From the NCBI RefSeq assembly GCF_932274485.2, contig NC_065887.2, positions 37,405,201 through 37,469,200 of the forward strand: 64,000 nt of DNA, given 5' to 3'. Origin of the DNA: Patella vulgata. Taxonomy: Eukaryota; Mollusca; Gastropoda; Patellidae. The first letter of the stretch is position 1. The number at the start of each line of letters is the position of its first letter. A model generated the notes under the pieces. That model saw nothing but the letters and a program-made list of their open reading frames with translations. It made no database searches and had not been told where the DNA came from. A program made the position numbers and the translations under genes. This document shows positions 1 through 11,426 of this stretch, in pieces.

Positions 1-1074
1 TAATGCATAAACTATCATTACTATGCATAAATTAAAATGAATTAACGAGGAAAGGCCTCTATATAAGTTCGTTTTCGAATGAACAACTTCTAATATTATG
101 AGGTAGTTTGTTCCAGCTAACGAGAGTCTTCGACAAAAAATGAACGATTACAAAATGAAAGTTCTACTAAAAAGCATGGATCCGTTGAAGATCTATGAAA
201 TACGCTAGTAAAGGTCCACCATGCCAGATTAAAAGTTAAATACAGAATTTAAAACCACAGACAGTTATAAAATATATTGATCTAAATGTTGTTTAATTTT
301 AACATAAGTCCATTTAAAGCTTACATTTCTATTTTTCCCAATCACCATTGTTTTGTGTATTGATACCCAGATGTTCTTAATTCCAGTCATTACATTTAAA
401 TAGTAAATATTGTGACCTTTGCAACTATTACAGACATAATTCTTTACCATTTAATATAAGATGCTGCACCAATTTATTCTCTTTTAAGTCACTGCTCGTT
501 TTTGTTTAAGAAAGCCTTCTTTAACTTATAATTGTTTTCTACGTTTAAAATCCATTAGTGATATCAGATTTTATTCTAAGCTAACCTGTTATATTTTACG
601 TCTATAGTTTAATGTAGTTATCCTATATGTATATTTTCCGACGTGGTTTCCCCTTGTCAGTAATGCAGGACGGAGGGCCTTACAAGGACAGCTGTCTAGT
701 CCTTCGGGTGAGACGAAAAACCGGGGTCCTGTGTAAACATTGGAATGCACGTAAAAGATCCCTTGGCAGTTGGAATTCGATATAAGAGTAGGCGATAGTG
801 CCGCTGCCCGGGCAAAATTTCCCTCATAGCACACTGTATGGCGTATGCCCGTCTTCATTAGCCCAGTATAGGAGCAGAACAGTAGGACGTTAAACCCCAT
901 TTCATTTCATTTCATTTCCTATATTATGTATGTTTATTTTTATTGCATATTTTATTGAATTGTATTGTACATCACACCTGAACACGTGCTGTGTTTCTAT
1001 TACTTGACTGTTTTGATGTTTTTAGACAGAAGTATATAAATGATGATAGTGTGTTCTTGTTTATTTATTTGAAG
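1..1074. other. 5' flank/intron of GALNT gene, no exon recognised
   Basis: I see no convincing exon before 1075. The stretch contains a 5'-truncated SINE copy (about 636-918) and AT-rich sequence. Upstream exons of the GALNT gene (cytoplasmic tail, membrane anchor, stem, first half of the catalytic domain) must lie left of the window. Confidence 0.6.
636..918 (+). mobile_element. SINE family A copy, 5'-truncated
   Basis: It matches the body of the full-length copy at 59942-60306 (reverse strand) and ends in the diagnostic TTAAACCCC plus repeated ATTTC tail. The tRNA-like head is missing. Confidence 0.75.
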
Positions 1075-4000
1075 GTTTTGATGTTTTTAGACAGTCACTG
1101 TGAAGTAAATATAGGATGGATAGAGCCACTATTATCTAGGATACTGGAGAATAGAAGTATTGTGCCGTCACCAATAATAGACGCCATAAATACTGATACG
1201 ATGGCGTACGACTCACAGCCTGTATTTATCGGTGGGTTTACTTGGGATCTTAAATTCAGATGGGATCCACAACCCGATAAAATACTCAGTAACAAATCAG
1301 CGCAGTCGTTTCCTATAAAGTGAGTTGATTAATATCTTCCCCTATTTATGAATTCTAAAAAAAAAGCCTTTCTCAACCTAACTACTTTGTCAGTGTCCAA
1401 TCACTACACCGTATCAAATGCATCTTATTGCGCAATTCTTAGATTTCCCTTTTCATTAAAACGTGAACATTAACATTGCTGGGCTGGACCGTATTTTTGT
1501 GTTAAATTACAATTGGTACAACTAATAAATTACCGCGTAAAAAATATTTAAATATGTTTATATAAAATGTATGAATGGCAATCCGTGACCAGAATACGTC
1601 AATGCAGTTGAGTTGAGTATCCATAAAGTAGGCAAACGAACTATTGAATTGGTCAGTACCCTGCAGGCAAATTAGCTACACGTAAAACAAATTTATTATT
1701 TAAACATACATTATGCGAGAGATAAATCTGCATATTGCATGTCTTTCTTTAGGCCTTAAATGTTATATAAACTATTAATTAGACATTTATTAACACAAAA
1801 AGACCTTATTTAACTCGCGATGCCATCTTATGTGTTCGATTTTCACTGGATTTGGATCCGATCTGCTGCTCAACGCTCATTGATGATTAAATGCAAAAAT
1901 GGATAATCGAGACTATGTTGTTTTTATCGTACCGACTTTAGCAATGATGATGGAGGCTAGGCCTGAAATTTAATCGCTAATATCTCGGATCAGAGTGGAG
2001 CAATTTGACTGAGATTTTCAGCATATTCCCATTACATTATTTAGTTTTTAACTATTATAGTGAAAACTGCCAGCTCTTTATGTAATCTTCCATAACGCCC
2101 CTTTAATCTAATGCGGCAATAAGTTAATGTACATACTTTCATAACACTAATAAGAACAATTTGATTATTTTCAGAACACAAAACAGTTAAGTTTGTATAT
2201 ATGTTCGTAACGGCAAGACTAAAGAATAGCTTCATATATAATAATGTGAATATTTTCAGAACACGACCCGACACGATGCAAATTTTTTCAGAACACTAGC
2301 GATAGCGTTTTAAATACAAACATTAACTTGGTGAATATTTGCAGAACACCAACAATGGCTGGTGGAGTATTTGCTATAGATAAAAAATATTTTCAAGAGA
2401 TAGGAGAGTATGACCCTGAACTTCACATATGGGGAGGAGAAAATATGGAGCTGTCATTTAAGGTAATACAGATTCTGTCTTGTAATTAAAATAATTAAAG
2501 ATTTTTTATTTAAGTGCACATACATTATGAGAGAGACAGAGTGAGACAGAAATGAATATGTTCTATGATTATTAGCCATTATAAATGCTGTTACTTTAAA
2601 TTGTAGGTGTGGCAGTGTGGTGGTCAAGCAGAGATTGTGCCGTGTTCTAGAGTAGGACATATTTATCGTAAAAAGAGACCCGGTGCTGAGGATTCAATTT
2701 TATTATTGAGAAGAAATTTACGTCGTATAGCTCATACCTGGTTAGAGGAATATAAGGTAAATAATCTGTACAAAGCTGGTACGACCCATAAAAAGAAACA
2801 GAAACCGCACACAACCACACAAAAACACGTAACAAACAGCCAGATAAGATTGGGCAATAAAATCAAATCTCATGATTTCTAAATGGCAGCTTACATTAAA
2901 GATACATTATGTAAGATTTAGATAAAGAACTAGCCATTCTTGCTATAATAGTTCGAAAGTAGATGATGTAAAATGAATAATTTGAAAATTTTATTCAAAT
3001 TACTCTATTGCAAGCGAAGATATTAGCCTTTGAAGGTTTGACAGACGTGTGCAATAATTTCAACCACCGTACTGCTGGTTAATCGAAGCTAAGTCTCGGT
3101 CCTCCATATTTGATTAAATCAAAGTATCGCTGAACCATTCTAATCTATTTAATATCGGAGAAATCTGATGCCATCGAGAGTTGATTAAGGCCTGGATCAG
3201 TTAATTAATGTCTAATTAATACAATTAATACGATGCAATACGCTTTGAGCAAAATTTCAAGGTCAGAATACTATTTTCAATTCACATTCTTTTGTAAAAG
3301 CCCCCATCAAACCAAAGCACGACCTAACACGACTCATATTATTTTTAGTCGCGTTGTAGGCCTAATTCACAAGACGCCCTGACGGCGACTTTGGTCTGAC
3401 GGGGGGGGGGGGTAATGGCGGTTAATCAGAACGTACTAGAGACGTAATACAGCTTACTGTCTGAGTCTTGGTAAATTTTAAACGGATTTCTTCGATTATG
3501 AACAAACTACTTAACTTTGGTTATTATAAACTTACCTGTGTGTTTGTAATGAACTCCCGTTCGATAAAATCCATTGCACAACTAATTATCACAACGATGA
3601 GAACAAGTTCTCTCTTGAAAAATTGAAATATCACAAACTTTTCCTAGAGAAAAATACCAATATGGAAGATGGTTACGTCACTCTGCGGAAGATATCATTT
3701 CGTATTAGGGGTGACAGCATAGGAAATTCAAGTACAATTACGACAAGAATCCATGACCACTCGGACCAAAGACCACTCGGTTCAAGACCAGTCGGACCAA
3801 CTGATAGACCACTCAGCCCAAACAAATAGACTACCCGGACCATACAAAAAGACTATTCGGACCCAACAGAAAGACGACTCGGACCAATAATAAAGTGTTG
3901 TTTTAATAAATTGATAATTGCGCTTGTTTTAAAGGGACAATAACACTCTTGCTGGCTTGAAAGCTCCAGAAAATAAATAATATCTCTATCTAAGTACTAG

Positions 4001-6352
4001 ATGTTTAAGTGTCCTACCTGTTGTGTAAATTATCCATTACATCCTATTTTACTTGTCCAGAGGGTTCGAAAATATTTTTAAATCGAAGTTTCATTTGAAA
4101 AGGTTTATGTTAGACGTTTCAAACCATTATGTTGAATATTTCAAAATTTTTAAATAAGGTGTGTTAAGATGAAATTTGTATCATCAATTAATTGAAATAT
4201 TCTAAAATAGTACAATTTGTTGATCAGAATAAAGATTGGGACATATTATTCAGTTACAACAAGAGTGGTATTGAGCCTTTAATATGAATACTCGAACCAA
4301 TAATAAAGTGTTATTTTAATAAATTGCTAATTGTGTTTATTTTAATATGACTACTCGAACCAATAATAAAGTGTTATTTGAATAAATTGCTAATTGTGTG
4401 TGTTTTAATATGACTACTCGAACTAATAATAACGTGTTGTTTGAATAAATTGATAATTGTATTCCAAATCGCAAAATATCGAGAACCACACTTGTAGTCA
4501 CGTTTAAAAAGGGACATATAAACGTCCGGTCTTCGTATTATTATGTGCTGTTTATATTAACGCATCAAGGGCGGATAACTTGAAAACGTGTCTCTCCCCC
4601 CCCCCCCACATATATAGTAACCCAGGGGTTAGTGGGGTAGAACGGAATGAAACCACTGGGGATACCGCGAATGTGGAAAAAGTAAAATTAGGCTATCAGA
4701 CAAGAACAGTATACCCGTATATGTAGAAACTGTCAAAAGTCTGGACATACCGAGTCTCATTGCAAGAGTAAATAAGAAAAATTAGATTGATATTTTTTTG
4801 GGCACCATTATTAATTAATTTTAAAACTAATCGTTGATTTATTTTCCGTACACAAAATTGAACTAAACAACTCTAAATATAAGAATTCCGTATAAGAATT
4901 ATTTGCTTCTTTGTATTGTGATTTAATAATAAATAAATAGCATATTGTCTAGCCTTATAATATAATTTAATTGGTCCGACTGGTCTTGTTTTGGTCCGAC
5001 TGGTCTTAGTCCGAGTAGTCTTTAGTCCGAGTAGTCTGGATACCAACGACAATTGGCATTGAGTTTGAGCGTTCGCACACATAACTACCCGCATTCCTGT
5101 ATTTAGTTACCGTCTTTTACATTCTAGTAAAATCTCTGCAAATTTTATAGCTTTACTTTTTGAAATATTTTGTTCTAATTATTTGATTAGCGACTCGGAT
5201 GGGATTATTTACTTTTGAAAACGCATGCCGCACAAACACAACTATACATTCGTTTTACGGGCTTTATCACACTTCGGTCAAAACTGTCGAATCGAGAATT
5301 AATGTTCCGCTTCTTACGGGGTCATACGGGCTTAGTAGCATTATATACCAGTATGTTACTGAAGCGGTTATTATTCGATCGAAAGAATGCGTATAAAATT
5401 AAAAATACACTCAGAGAATTTGGAGGTAAGCTTCATGACCCTTGTTAAATTATTTATAACATAAAGAAGTATAATAACAGACAGCTTTATGGATGACATT
5501 CACTAGGTTTATTAACTGCAACGTTTCAATGAGGTTACTCTCACCGTTATCAAGCAATGATAACGGTGAGAGTAACCTCATAGAAACGTTGCAGTTAATA
5601 AACCTAGTGGTATCATTGCTTGATAACGGTGAGAGTAACCTCATTGAAACGGTGCAGTTAATAAACCTAGTGAATGTCATCCATAAAGCTGTCTGTTATT
5701 ATATATCACTTTCACTAAATGCCTTTCAAAGACAACATAAAGAAGATAGGATATTTATAGTTTATACATGACTTTATTTTTACGAGTATCCGTGCAATCA
5801 GTGATATTTTAATTGTGAAGAAAATTTGATAGACTGGCGATCAATGGTTTCCATATAAATCTCCTATGTAATTGCCTTCAATTGATATTTTTCGTCGCCC
5901 AAACCCATATACGAACAAAATGATCGCGCTGTCAAACTATCTTTCAATGTTAACCAACCCCCGCAACAGGTATATTGGAATCGACCAATACGTCACGAAG
6001 ACATTGTTGACATCGACTCTGTCGAAATTACAAGTAAATTTTCAAATTTTTCAAGAGAGAACTTGTTCTCATCGTTGTGATAATTAGTTGTGCAATGGAT
6101 TTTATCGAACGGGAGTTCATTACAAACACACAGGTAAATTTATAATAACCAAAGTTAAGTAGTTTGTTCATAATCGAAGAAATCCGTTTAAAATTTACGA
6201 TGGTTCACACAGTAGTCAAGTGTACAATATTTCGGAATTTGGTCCACGAGAAAAGGACTTATTTAAAGCCATTCAGTAATATAAGGTTTCATAACAATCA
6301 AAATTGATTTGAATTTGATAACTATTAATTTGGGAGCTAGGGCTTGATGCCC

Positions 6353-6383
<31 letters not shown>

Positions 6384-9300
6384 GGGGTGGGGGTAACGTC
6401 CACTCGACACAGACTAGGTCATTTCGGGACTAATATATGGTTTAATTTTATTTCAATAATTCGCTTGCGGGTAGGGGTCTTTAGCAGTGGGAGAAAACCG
6501 GAGGACACGGAGAAAACCCATGAGGTTGGACAGGCAACCCTACTCCTTGTCACGTACAACCGGGGAATCGAAACCACGCCACTTAATTTAATGGCATGTG
6601 TCGACAGTGGAACACAAAATAGGTTATAATTAAACAGTGGCTTTATCAATGGCTGTAAAAGTTTTAACCAATACAGGTGGTCATCACACATAACGAATCT
6701 ACATATAAAATCCAGTCAAATCCAAATCAAAGAGGAAGGCATTTTTTTTTTTTTTTAAAAATAACATTTGTTTTTTCTTCAGAAAGAATTTTATATGTTG
6801 AACCCTGAAGTTCAAGGTATTTTATATGGTGATATATCAGATCGTCTGGCTTTAAAACAAAGATTAGGATGTACAAGTTTTAAATGGTATTTAGATAATG
6901 TTTATCCTGAACAGGTAGGTCATATTGTTTAATATTCTCGGATGTAAAGCTCGCTGTGACATGTGCTACAAACTAGAGGTAGTTGTATTGCACGTTAAAC
7001 ATCCCATCATTCGGATGGTACACGTTGCACACATTGGCGTGCACCTAAAAAAAGCCATGACAGTTGGAATTCGGAATAAGAGTAGGACGTGGCGCCCGGA
7101 TAGGACAGAAAAGTATGATATTAAACCCCATTTCATTTACAATAATGGGAAATATGGCGACACATTAGATTTATAGTATGGTGTTAATACTAATACAATA
7201 AATTAATACAGTGTATAATATAAAACCTTTATCAGTTCAGCGCAAATTTTAATCTTGTAATTGTTATTTTATTTCATATAATTATTACCAGTATAAACAG
7301 TCTGGGACTTATAATTATCAATCCAAATAATTACCAGTTTAAATAGTCCGAGACTAATAATTACCCGTCTAAATAGTCCGAGACTAATAATAATTACCCG
7401 TCTAAATAGTCCGAGACTAATAATAATTACCAGTCTAAATAGTCCAAGACTAATAATAGTTACCAGTCTAAATAGTTACCTGTCTAAATAGTCCGAGACT
7501 AATAATTACCCGTCTAAATAGTCCGAGACTAATAATTACCCGTCTAAATAGTCCGAGACTTATAATTACGAGACTAATAATTACCCGTCTAAATAGTCCG
7601 AGACTAATAATTACCCGTCTAAATAGTCCGAGACTGATAATTACCCGTCTAAATAGTCCGAGACTAATAATTAACGTCCTTGATTTCATAACTGTAGTTC
7701 ATCTATTTATGTATAACTATTCTTTGACAGATTTTACCCTCCGCCCCCAACTATAAATCTCTTGAAGCTGGGAGATTAAATAGAATGGATGATATGATTT
7801 TGCGTCATAACAAATTCTCCATTACAAGAGTCGGAAAGGTAGGTATGTTATAATATTCTCGATTGGAAACAAGATCTACTGTTATTTTAAATATTAATAT
7901 TAATAACTGATATTATGAGGGTTCAGTTAACCTTATCACAGACACTAATAAACAGACACTATAGATACTGTTACACTGGACACAAACTGGGTCATATCGG
8001 GACTAACATATGGGTCTTTAGCAGTGGGAGGAAACCGGAGGGCCCAGAGAAAAACCCACGAGGTTGGACAGGCGACCCTATTCCTTGTCACGTACAAGCG
8101 GGGAATCGAAACGCGTTAACCATTCGGCCATCCAAAACCTCGTCACAAACAGGGGAATTCCTGAAAATAACGTTATTGTTATACCTGTAACGACTGACGG
8201 GGGAAATTACTGATAAGAAGGTTATTGTTACTTGTTACGAGAAAATGAAAAGTTATTATAACGTTAATGTTACTACTTATGAGATTTAACTATAATAACG
8301 CTATGGAGATTAAAATGGGAAATCGCCGATATTAATGTCATTGTTATTATAGTGACGATTTAAAGGGGAACCACCCATATTAGCGCTATTGTTATACTAG
8401 TAGTGACTAAAGGGGGAATTACCGATAATAGCGTTATTTTTATTCTAGTGACGACTAAACGGGGAATCACGGATATTATTGTTAAATTAGTTACAGCTAA
8501 AAGGAATCCCGGATAATAGCGTTATTGTTAGACCAACTACAGCTAATTGAAGATGTTTTCCTCGTGTTTCTTGCATTAAAGGTTACTGAATGTTGTTTAT
8601 ATTTTATTGTGTAGATATTACATATATCATCTGGACTGTGTTTATGGTATAAAGGTTATGAAACAGAAGTTACAGTTATGTTAATACCATGTGATATACA
8701 GCAACAACCGGTAAATACACCATATTCTTAATCCACATCTCTTCCTTATTTCATTATAGCTATTTCACATCATATTTGTGTAACTTTCGTCAAGATACCT
8801 AAAATTACACAAAATGCGATTTATGTTTTATCACCTATCTTTAAAAAGAGAACATAAGGTGGTGTTCTCTGTAGTGGTTATATTTTGCAACAGACTTTGT
8901 GTACTATATTTATTTCAGCGCTTTTAATCTTCTTACCCAACTCACATTTTGGGAAAGGATAGGGAAATAGGGTTTTATTTCAATAATTCACTTGCGCGTA
9001 GGGTCGCCTGTCCAACCTCGTGGGTTTTCTCTGGGGTTTCCTCCCACTGCTAAAGAAGCCTACGCGCAAGCGAATTATTGAAATAAAATTGAATCATGTG
9101 TTAGTCCCGAAATGACCTAGTTTGTGTCGAGTGGACGTTGAACCCCCTTTCTCTCTCTGATCGTTCGGTTAGGGCGAAACACCCTCATTGCACATGCCTG
9201 TCTTCATTGTGAGAAAAGTGGGACGTTAATTCCCATTAATTTCATTTACGATAATTTATACACCCGGCTACCTTTTCTCCTCTTTCTATTTATTCTTTAC

Positions 9301-11425
9301 TCTATTTACTCTATTTGTCTAGGAAATAAATTGTTGACTACTAATTCGGATAGGGTAGGGAACTAGTGTCTGTGTGCCAGGGGCGTGCTGGCAGGGAGTT
9401 TAGGAGGACGGTGTCCTCCCAGGCCCCCATTAAACAACAAGTCCACCCGTATAAGCGGGCCCCCCTGAGAGCTCTAATTTTCACGCGGAATCCCCTCAAA
9501 AAATTGAGAGTGCGCACGCGAAAAATCATACATACACAACGATTAGTAAAATATATTATGCTGACGTGCAAATGTCTGTCACCTTAAGGTGAAATGGTCT
9601 TTGATTAAAAATTTTGCCGACTACAGCAAAATCATAAAGTGGAGTCAGAGAAAGTACAGTAGTATGTCTTATAGTCAAAATAGCAGCATAAATTTGGAAA
9701 ATATGATACCTAGATGTCTCCCAGAAGTGCTTGCAAAATGCGTTTCCCGTTGTCAAATTTCGGCGAGCGACGGGCCCCTTCGGGGCCAGCACGCCCCTGC
9801 TGTGTGTTCGTGACGGATGAAATTCGATTAAGCGTCACGGAAACGCCACTGTTCGGACAAACTTCTCCTCTCTAGTACGGATATTGGTTGCAAGATGGTC
9901 GACATATTGTGTTTTCGGGACGTTAATCGTTATTTCTTTTCTGTATGTGTTAAAGATCTTTTTTCGTGGTCCACTTCCACTGAGGTGATATCACAAACAA
10001 GCCCATGTTTACGTCCGATTACCCCCACCCCCCTCCCACATACCTTTTGATATCATCCCTTTATATCGAAACAAATTGTGATATTTATTTCAGACGTGGC
10101 GTGAAACAGATCATCATAGTTTCAGACCATCAAATTTACACAGAAAATGTTTACATAGTAGCACAGATATTACTTCGTCACAGATTCGATTATGTGACTT
10201 TAGGGCTTTTCAAACTTTTATATGGCGGCTAGAGGTAAGTTTTATTTTAAATGGCATATATCATTTCGAATTCATTCAGATATGTATCCCCGCTCTTACC
10301 ATTGAAGGCATGTCTATAGATTGCCGGGAGCCACGGTGGCTCAGTAAGGCGAAATCTGATTAAAATACAGATCTATATTTCGTTTCGTTTTTTTATACTC
10401 TCGATGGCCTACACTGGAAGGTCGCGTCAGGGGTCGTACGTGCGGCTTTTGGCCCTATGACGTCAAACATTGATTAATCAATCAGCGTTGACGTTTCTAG
10501 TGGTTTACCCACAAGTCCGTCCATCGCACGCCAAGAATACGCCGTAACAGGTTGTTTCATTGGCTAATTAACCAGAACGCCGGTAATATAACAACTCTTC
10601 CAGATTCTACTGTAGTAAAGAAATGCGGTTTAACGTCCTACTGTTCTACTCCAGGTGAGCTAATGACGACGGGCTAGTGTAGTAAAGACAAGTAAAATGA
10701 AATTGTGAAATATAAAAAACGAAACGAAATAGGATCTGTGTTTTAATCAGATTGAGTAACAAGACGTTGGCTCCCTAACTTAGAGGTCCCATGCTCGCTA
10801 CCTGCGTTGGCTGAGAAATTCAACCAGGAGTTCCCGGTGGAGCCCCCATCATCATTGGTGCAAGACAGGGGGCCTGGCAAAGGACAGTGTATAGTCCTTA
10901 GGATGGGGAGAAAAACGAGGCCCTGTGTACGCATTGGCAGTAACGTACAAAATCCTTTGACAGCTGGAATTCGATATAAAAGTAGGCCGTAGCGCCGCTG
11001 CCGGACAAAATTTCCCCATAGCACTGTTAGATTTATTTGACAAGGCAAGCCCCTAACCCAAGACCTAGCCCTACGTCTTAGCCAAACCGACAATCCTCGG
11101 CAACCCTGTTTAAATCTCGTGACCTTGAGGAAATATGCATCTGGCTTTGTCAAAAAGATCTGACCCCATAGCACACTCCCAGTCTTCATTAGTCCAGTCG
11201 GAGCTAAAGCTAAACCTCATTTCATTTCATTTTATAGAACAACAAACATCTGATGTAAGGGAAATAACTCTATACCTTTTATAATTTAAGAATACTACAA
11301 GTCAGCTGTATCATCCTGCTAGTGGTAAATGTTTGGAACCAGACTCAGATTATCAACAATCTGTAATTCGTCTGGTACCATGTACAGATAATAATAAACG
11401 ATTACATTTTGTTATGATTAAATAA
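1075..11425 (+). CDS. GALNT11-like: Polypeptide N-acetylgalactosaminyltransferase, GALNT11-like (3' part, 8 exons)
   Basis: Golgi type II membrane enzyme that transfers GalNAc from UDP-GalNAc to Ser/Thr, starting mucin-type O-glycans. Coding exons: 1075-1319, 2345-2462, 2607-2756, 6783-6914, 7731-7838, 8615-8710, 10094-10234, 11306-11425. All have GT..AG borders and join in phase to 369 aa plus TAA. Exon 1 starts [12 protein letters not shown], the family's DxH metal site. Exon 2 reads [17 protein letters not shown] and [11 protein letters not shown]. Exon 3 has [17 protein letters not shown] with the VGH histidine. Exon 4 ends [17 protein letters not shown], a hallmark before the lectin domain. 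The last four exons form a degenerate ricin-type lectin ([24 protein letters not shown]). Wording such as PVIDxIxxDT.AY and RKKRP resembles GALNT11 most; the paralogue assignment is from memory. The 5' half of the gene is outside the window. Confidence 0.93.
1700..2106. mobile_element. TTAA-flanked MITE, full length
   Basis: It begins TTAAACATACATTATG and ends CATAACGCCCCTTTAA, giving imperfect terminal inverted repeats around CATTATG with TTAA at both edges. It is about 407 bp and non-coding. Related copies are at 18003-18404 and 34363-34721. TTAA targets are typical of piggyBac and Kolobok elements. Confidence 0.7.
2896..3240. mobile_element. TTAA-MITE copy, one end degraded
   Basis: It starts TTAAAGATACATTATGTAAG like its relatives and shares the internal segments 'gagttgattaaggcctgg' and 'gtctaattaat'. 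The right terminal repeat is not recognisable. Confidence 0.55.
4262..4460. repeat. ~62 bp tandem repeat, about 3 copies plus an outlier at ~3890
   Basis: The unit contains AATAAAGTGTTATT, AATAAATTG.TAATTGTG and ATGACTACTCGAAC. It lies inside the 2.7 kb inverted-repeat element. Confidence 0.7.
5470..5703. repeat. 234 bp near-perfect palindrome with a third half-copy in the loop
   Basis: The left arm (5470-5562) is the reverse complement of the right arm with one clear mismatch. The short centre is itself another copy of the arm's inner part, in right-arm orientation. The 12-mer AACATAAAGAAG lies directly before the left arm (5458-5469) and again about 30 bp after the right arm (5734-5745). 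No coding role is supported. Confidence 0.85.
6385..6628 (-). mobile_element. SINE family B copy
   Basis: On the minus strand it runs from a tRNA-like head, through the conserved core (read here as the inverse of GGGAGGAAACCGGAGG..CCC..GAGAAAACCC), to a GGACGTTA tail next to a GA-rich stretch. Confidence 0.75.
6985..7141 (+). mobile_element. SINE family A fragment
   Basis: It shares the body (ACAGTTGGAATTCGGAATAAG) and the tail TTAAACCCCATTTCATTT with other family A copies. The head is missing. Confidence 0.65.
7313..7675. repeat. 30 bp minisatellite, about 12 copies
   Basis: The unit is AATAATTACC plus CGTCTAAATAGTCCGAGACT, in the intron between GALNT exons 4 and 5. The regular period creates a repetitive open frame on the minus strand that is not a gene. 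Confidence 0.9.
7976..8130 (-). mobile_element. SINE family B copy, partial
   Basis: It contains GGGAGGAAACCGGAGG, AACCCACGAGGTTGGACAGG and the inverse B-box region GGGGAATCGAAAC. Confidence 0.65.
8196..8545. repeat. Degenerate ~57-60 bp tandem repeat
   Basis: Diverged units share GGGGAAT.ACCGATAATAGCG and TTATTGTTA.. in the intron between GALNT exons 5 and 6. Confidence 0.6.
8972..9165 (+). mobile_element. SINE family B copy with an inverted tail segment
   Basis: From about 9003 it is a plus-orientation family B copy ending GAGTGGACGTTGAACCCCC. It is preceded by 8972-9002, which is the same element's TTTATTTCAATAATTC..CTTGCGCGTAGG segment in the opposite orientation, so the ends fold back on each other. 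A family A tail fragment follows (about 9170-9255). Confidence 0.6.
9378..9799. mobile_element. Non-autonomous hAT-type DNA transposon
   Basis: Terminal inverted repeats CAGGGGCGTGCTGGC / GCCAGCACGCCCCTG enclose 422 bp. They are flanked by an 8 bp duplication, CTGTGTGC / CTGTGTGT, with one mismatch. The CAGGGGCG-type terminus and 8 bp target duplication are classic hAT features. I see no transposase. Confidence 0.85.
10352..10754. mobile_element. MITE with CAATCTGATT termini and 9 bp target duplication (copy 1)
   Basis: It begins AAATCTGATTAAAATACAG and ends TTTTAATCAGATTG, with about 45 bp terminal inverted repeats that continue into a T-rich ..TTTCGTTTCGTTTTT stretch. The flanks AGTAAGGCG / AGTAACAAG are a diverged 9 bp duplication. 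It sits inside a SINE head. Confidence 0.85.
11025..11163. mobile_element. 139 bp insertion with 11 bp target duplication
   Basis: The sequence interrupts a SINE and is flanked by CCCCATAGCAC on both sides (11014-11024 and 11164-11174), which is one site in the intact SINE. It is richer in GC than its surroundings. I do not recognise the family; the long duplication suggests a retroposed insert. Confidence 0.6.
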
Positions 11426-11426
11426 A
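11421..11426 (+). terminator. AATAAA overlapping the GALNT stop codon
   Basis: The hexamer AATAAA contains the TAA stop (11423-11425) of the GALNT-like gene. If used as the poly(A) signal, the 3' UTR would be only tens of bases long. It may be coincidental in AT-rich sequence. Confidence 0.3.

Larger units (their letters stand above)
3471..6198. mobile_element. 2.7 kb element bounded by ~155 bp inverted repeats
   Basis: Bases 3471-3625 reappear as reverse complement at about 6045-6198, nearly perfectly. The outer edge is GTAAATTTTAAACGGATT against AATCCGTTTAAAATTTAC. The interior has inverted blocks of the motif GACTACTCGGAC and its reverse (about 3745-3870 and 4975-5040), a ~62 bp tandem repeat (3890-3940 and 4262-4460) and a 234 bp palindrome. 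There is no long open frame. I could not identify a target duplication. It is probably a foldback-type or composite non-autonomous DNA element in the intron between GALNT exons 3 and 4. Confidence 0.6.
10327..11234 (+). mobile_element. SINE family A copy, split by two later insertions
   Basis: The head GGAGCCACGGTGGCTCAGTAA begins at 10327, is broken by a MITE (10352-10754), and resumes. The body is broken again at 11025-11163, and the copy ends in a CCTCATTTCATTTCATTTT tail. The piece order matches the intact copy at 59942-60306. Confidence 0.8.

Noticed and set aside
589-900. 103 aa minus-strand frame
   Set aside because: Antisense translation of a SINE family A copy; similar chance frames occur over other copies.
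4722-4769. Short zinc-knuckle-like peptide ([14 protein letters not shown] pattern)
   Set aside because: It is isolated, very short and has no neighbouring recognisable domain. It might be a fossil piece of a retroelement, but the family cannot be named.
7468-7689. 73 aa frame with repeated [10 protein letters not shown]
   Set aside because: Translation of the 30 bp minisatellite, antisense to the GALNT intron.
10743-11189. 148 aa minus-strand frame
   Set aside because: It lies wholly in SINE, MITE and inserted repeat sequence with no homology pattern.
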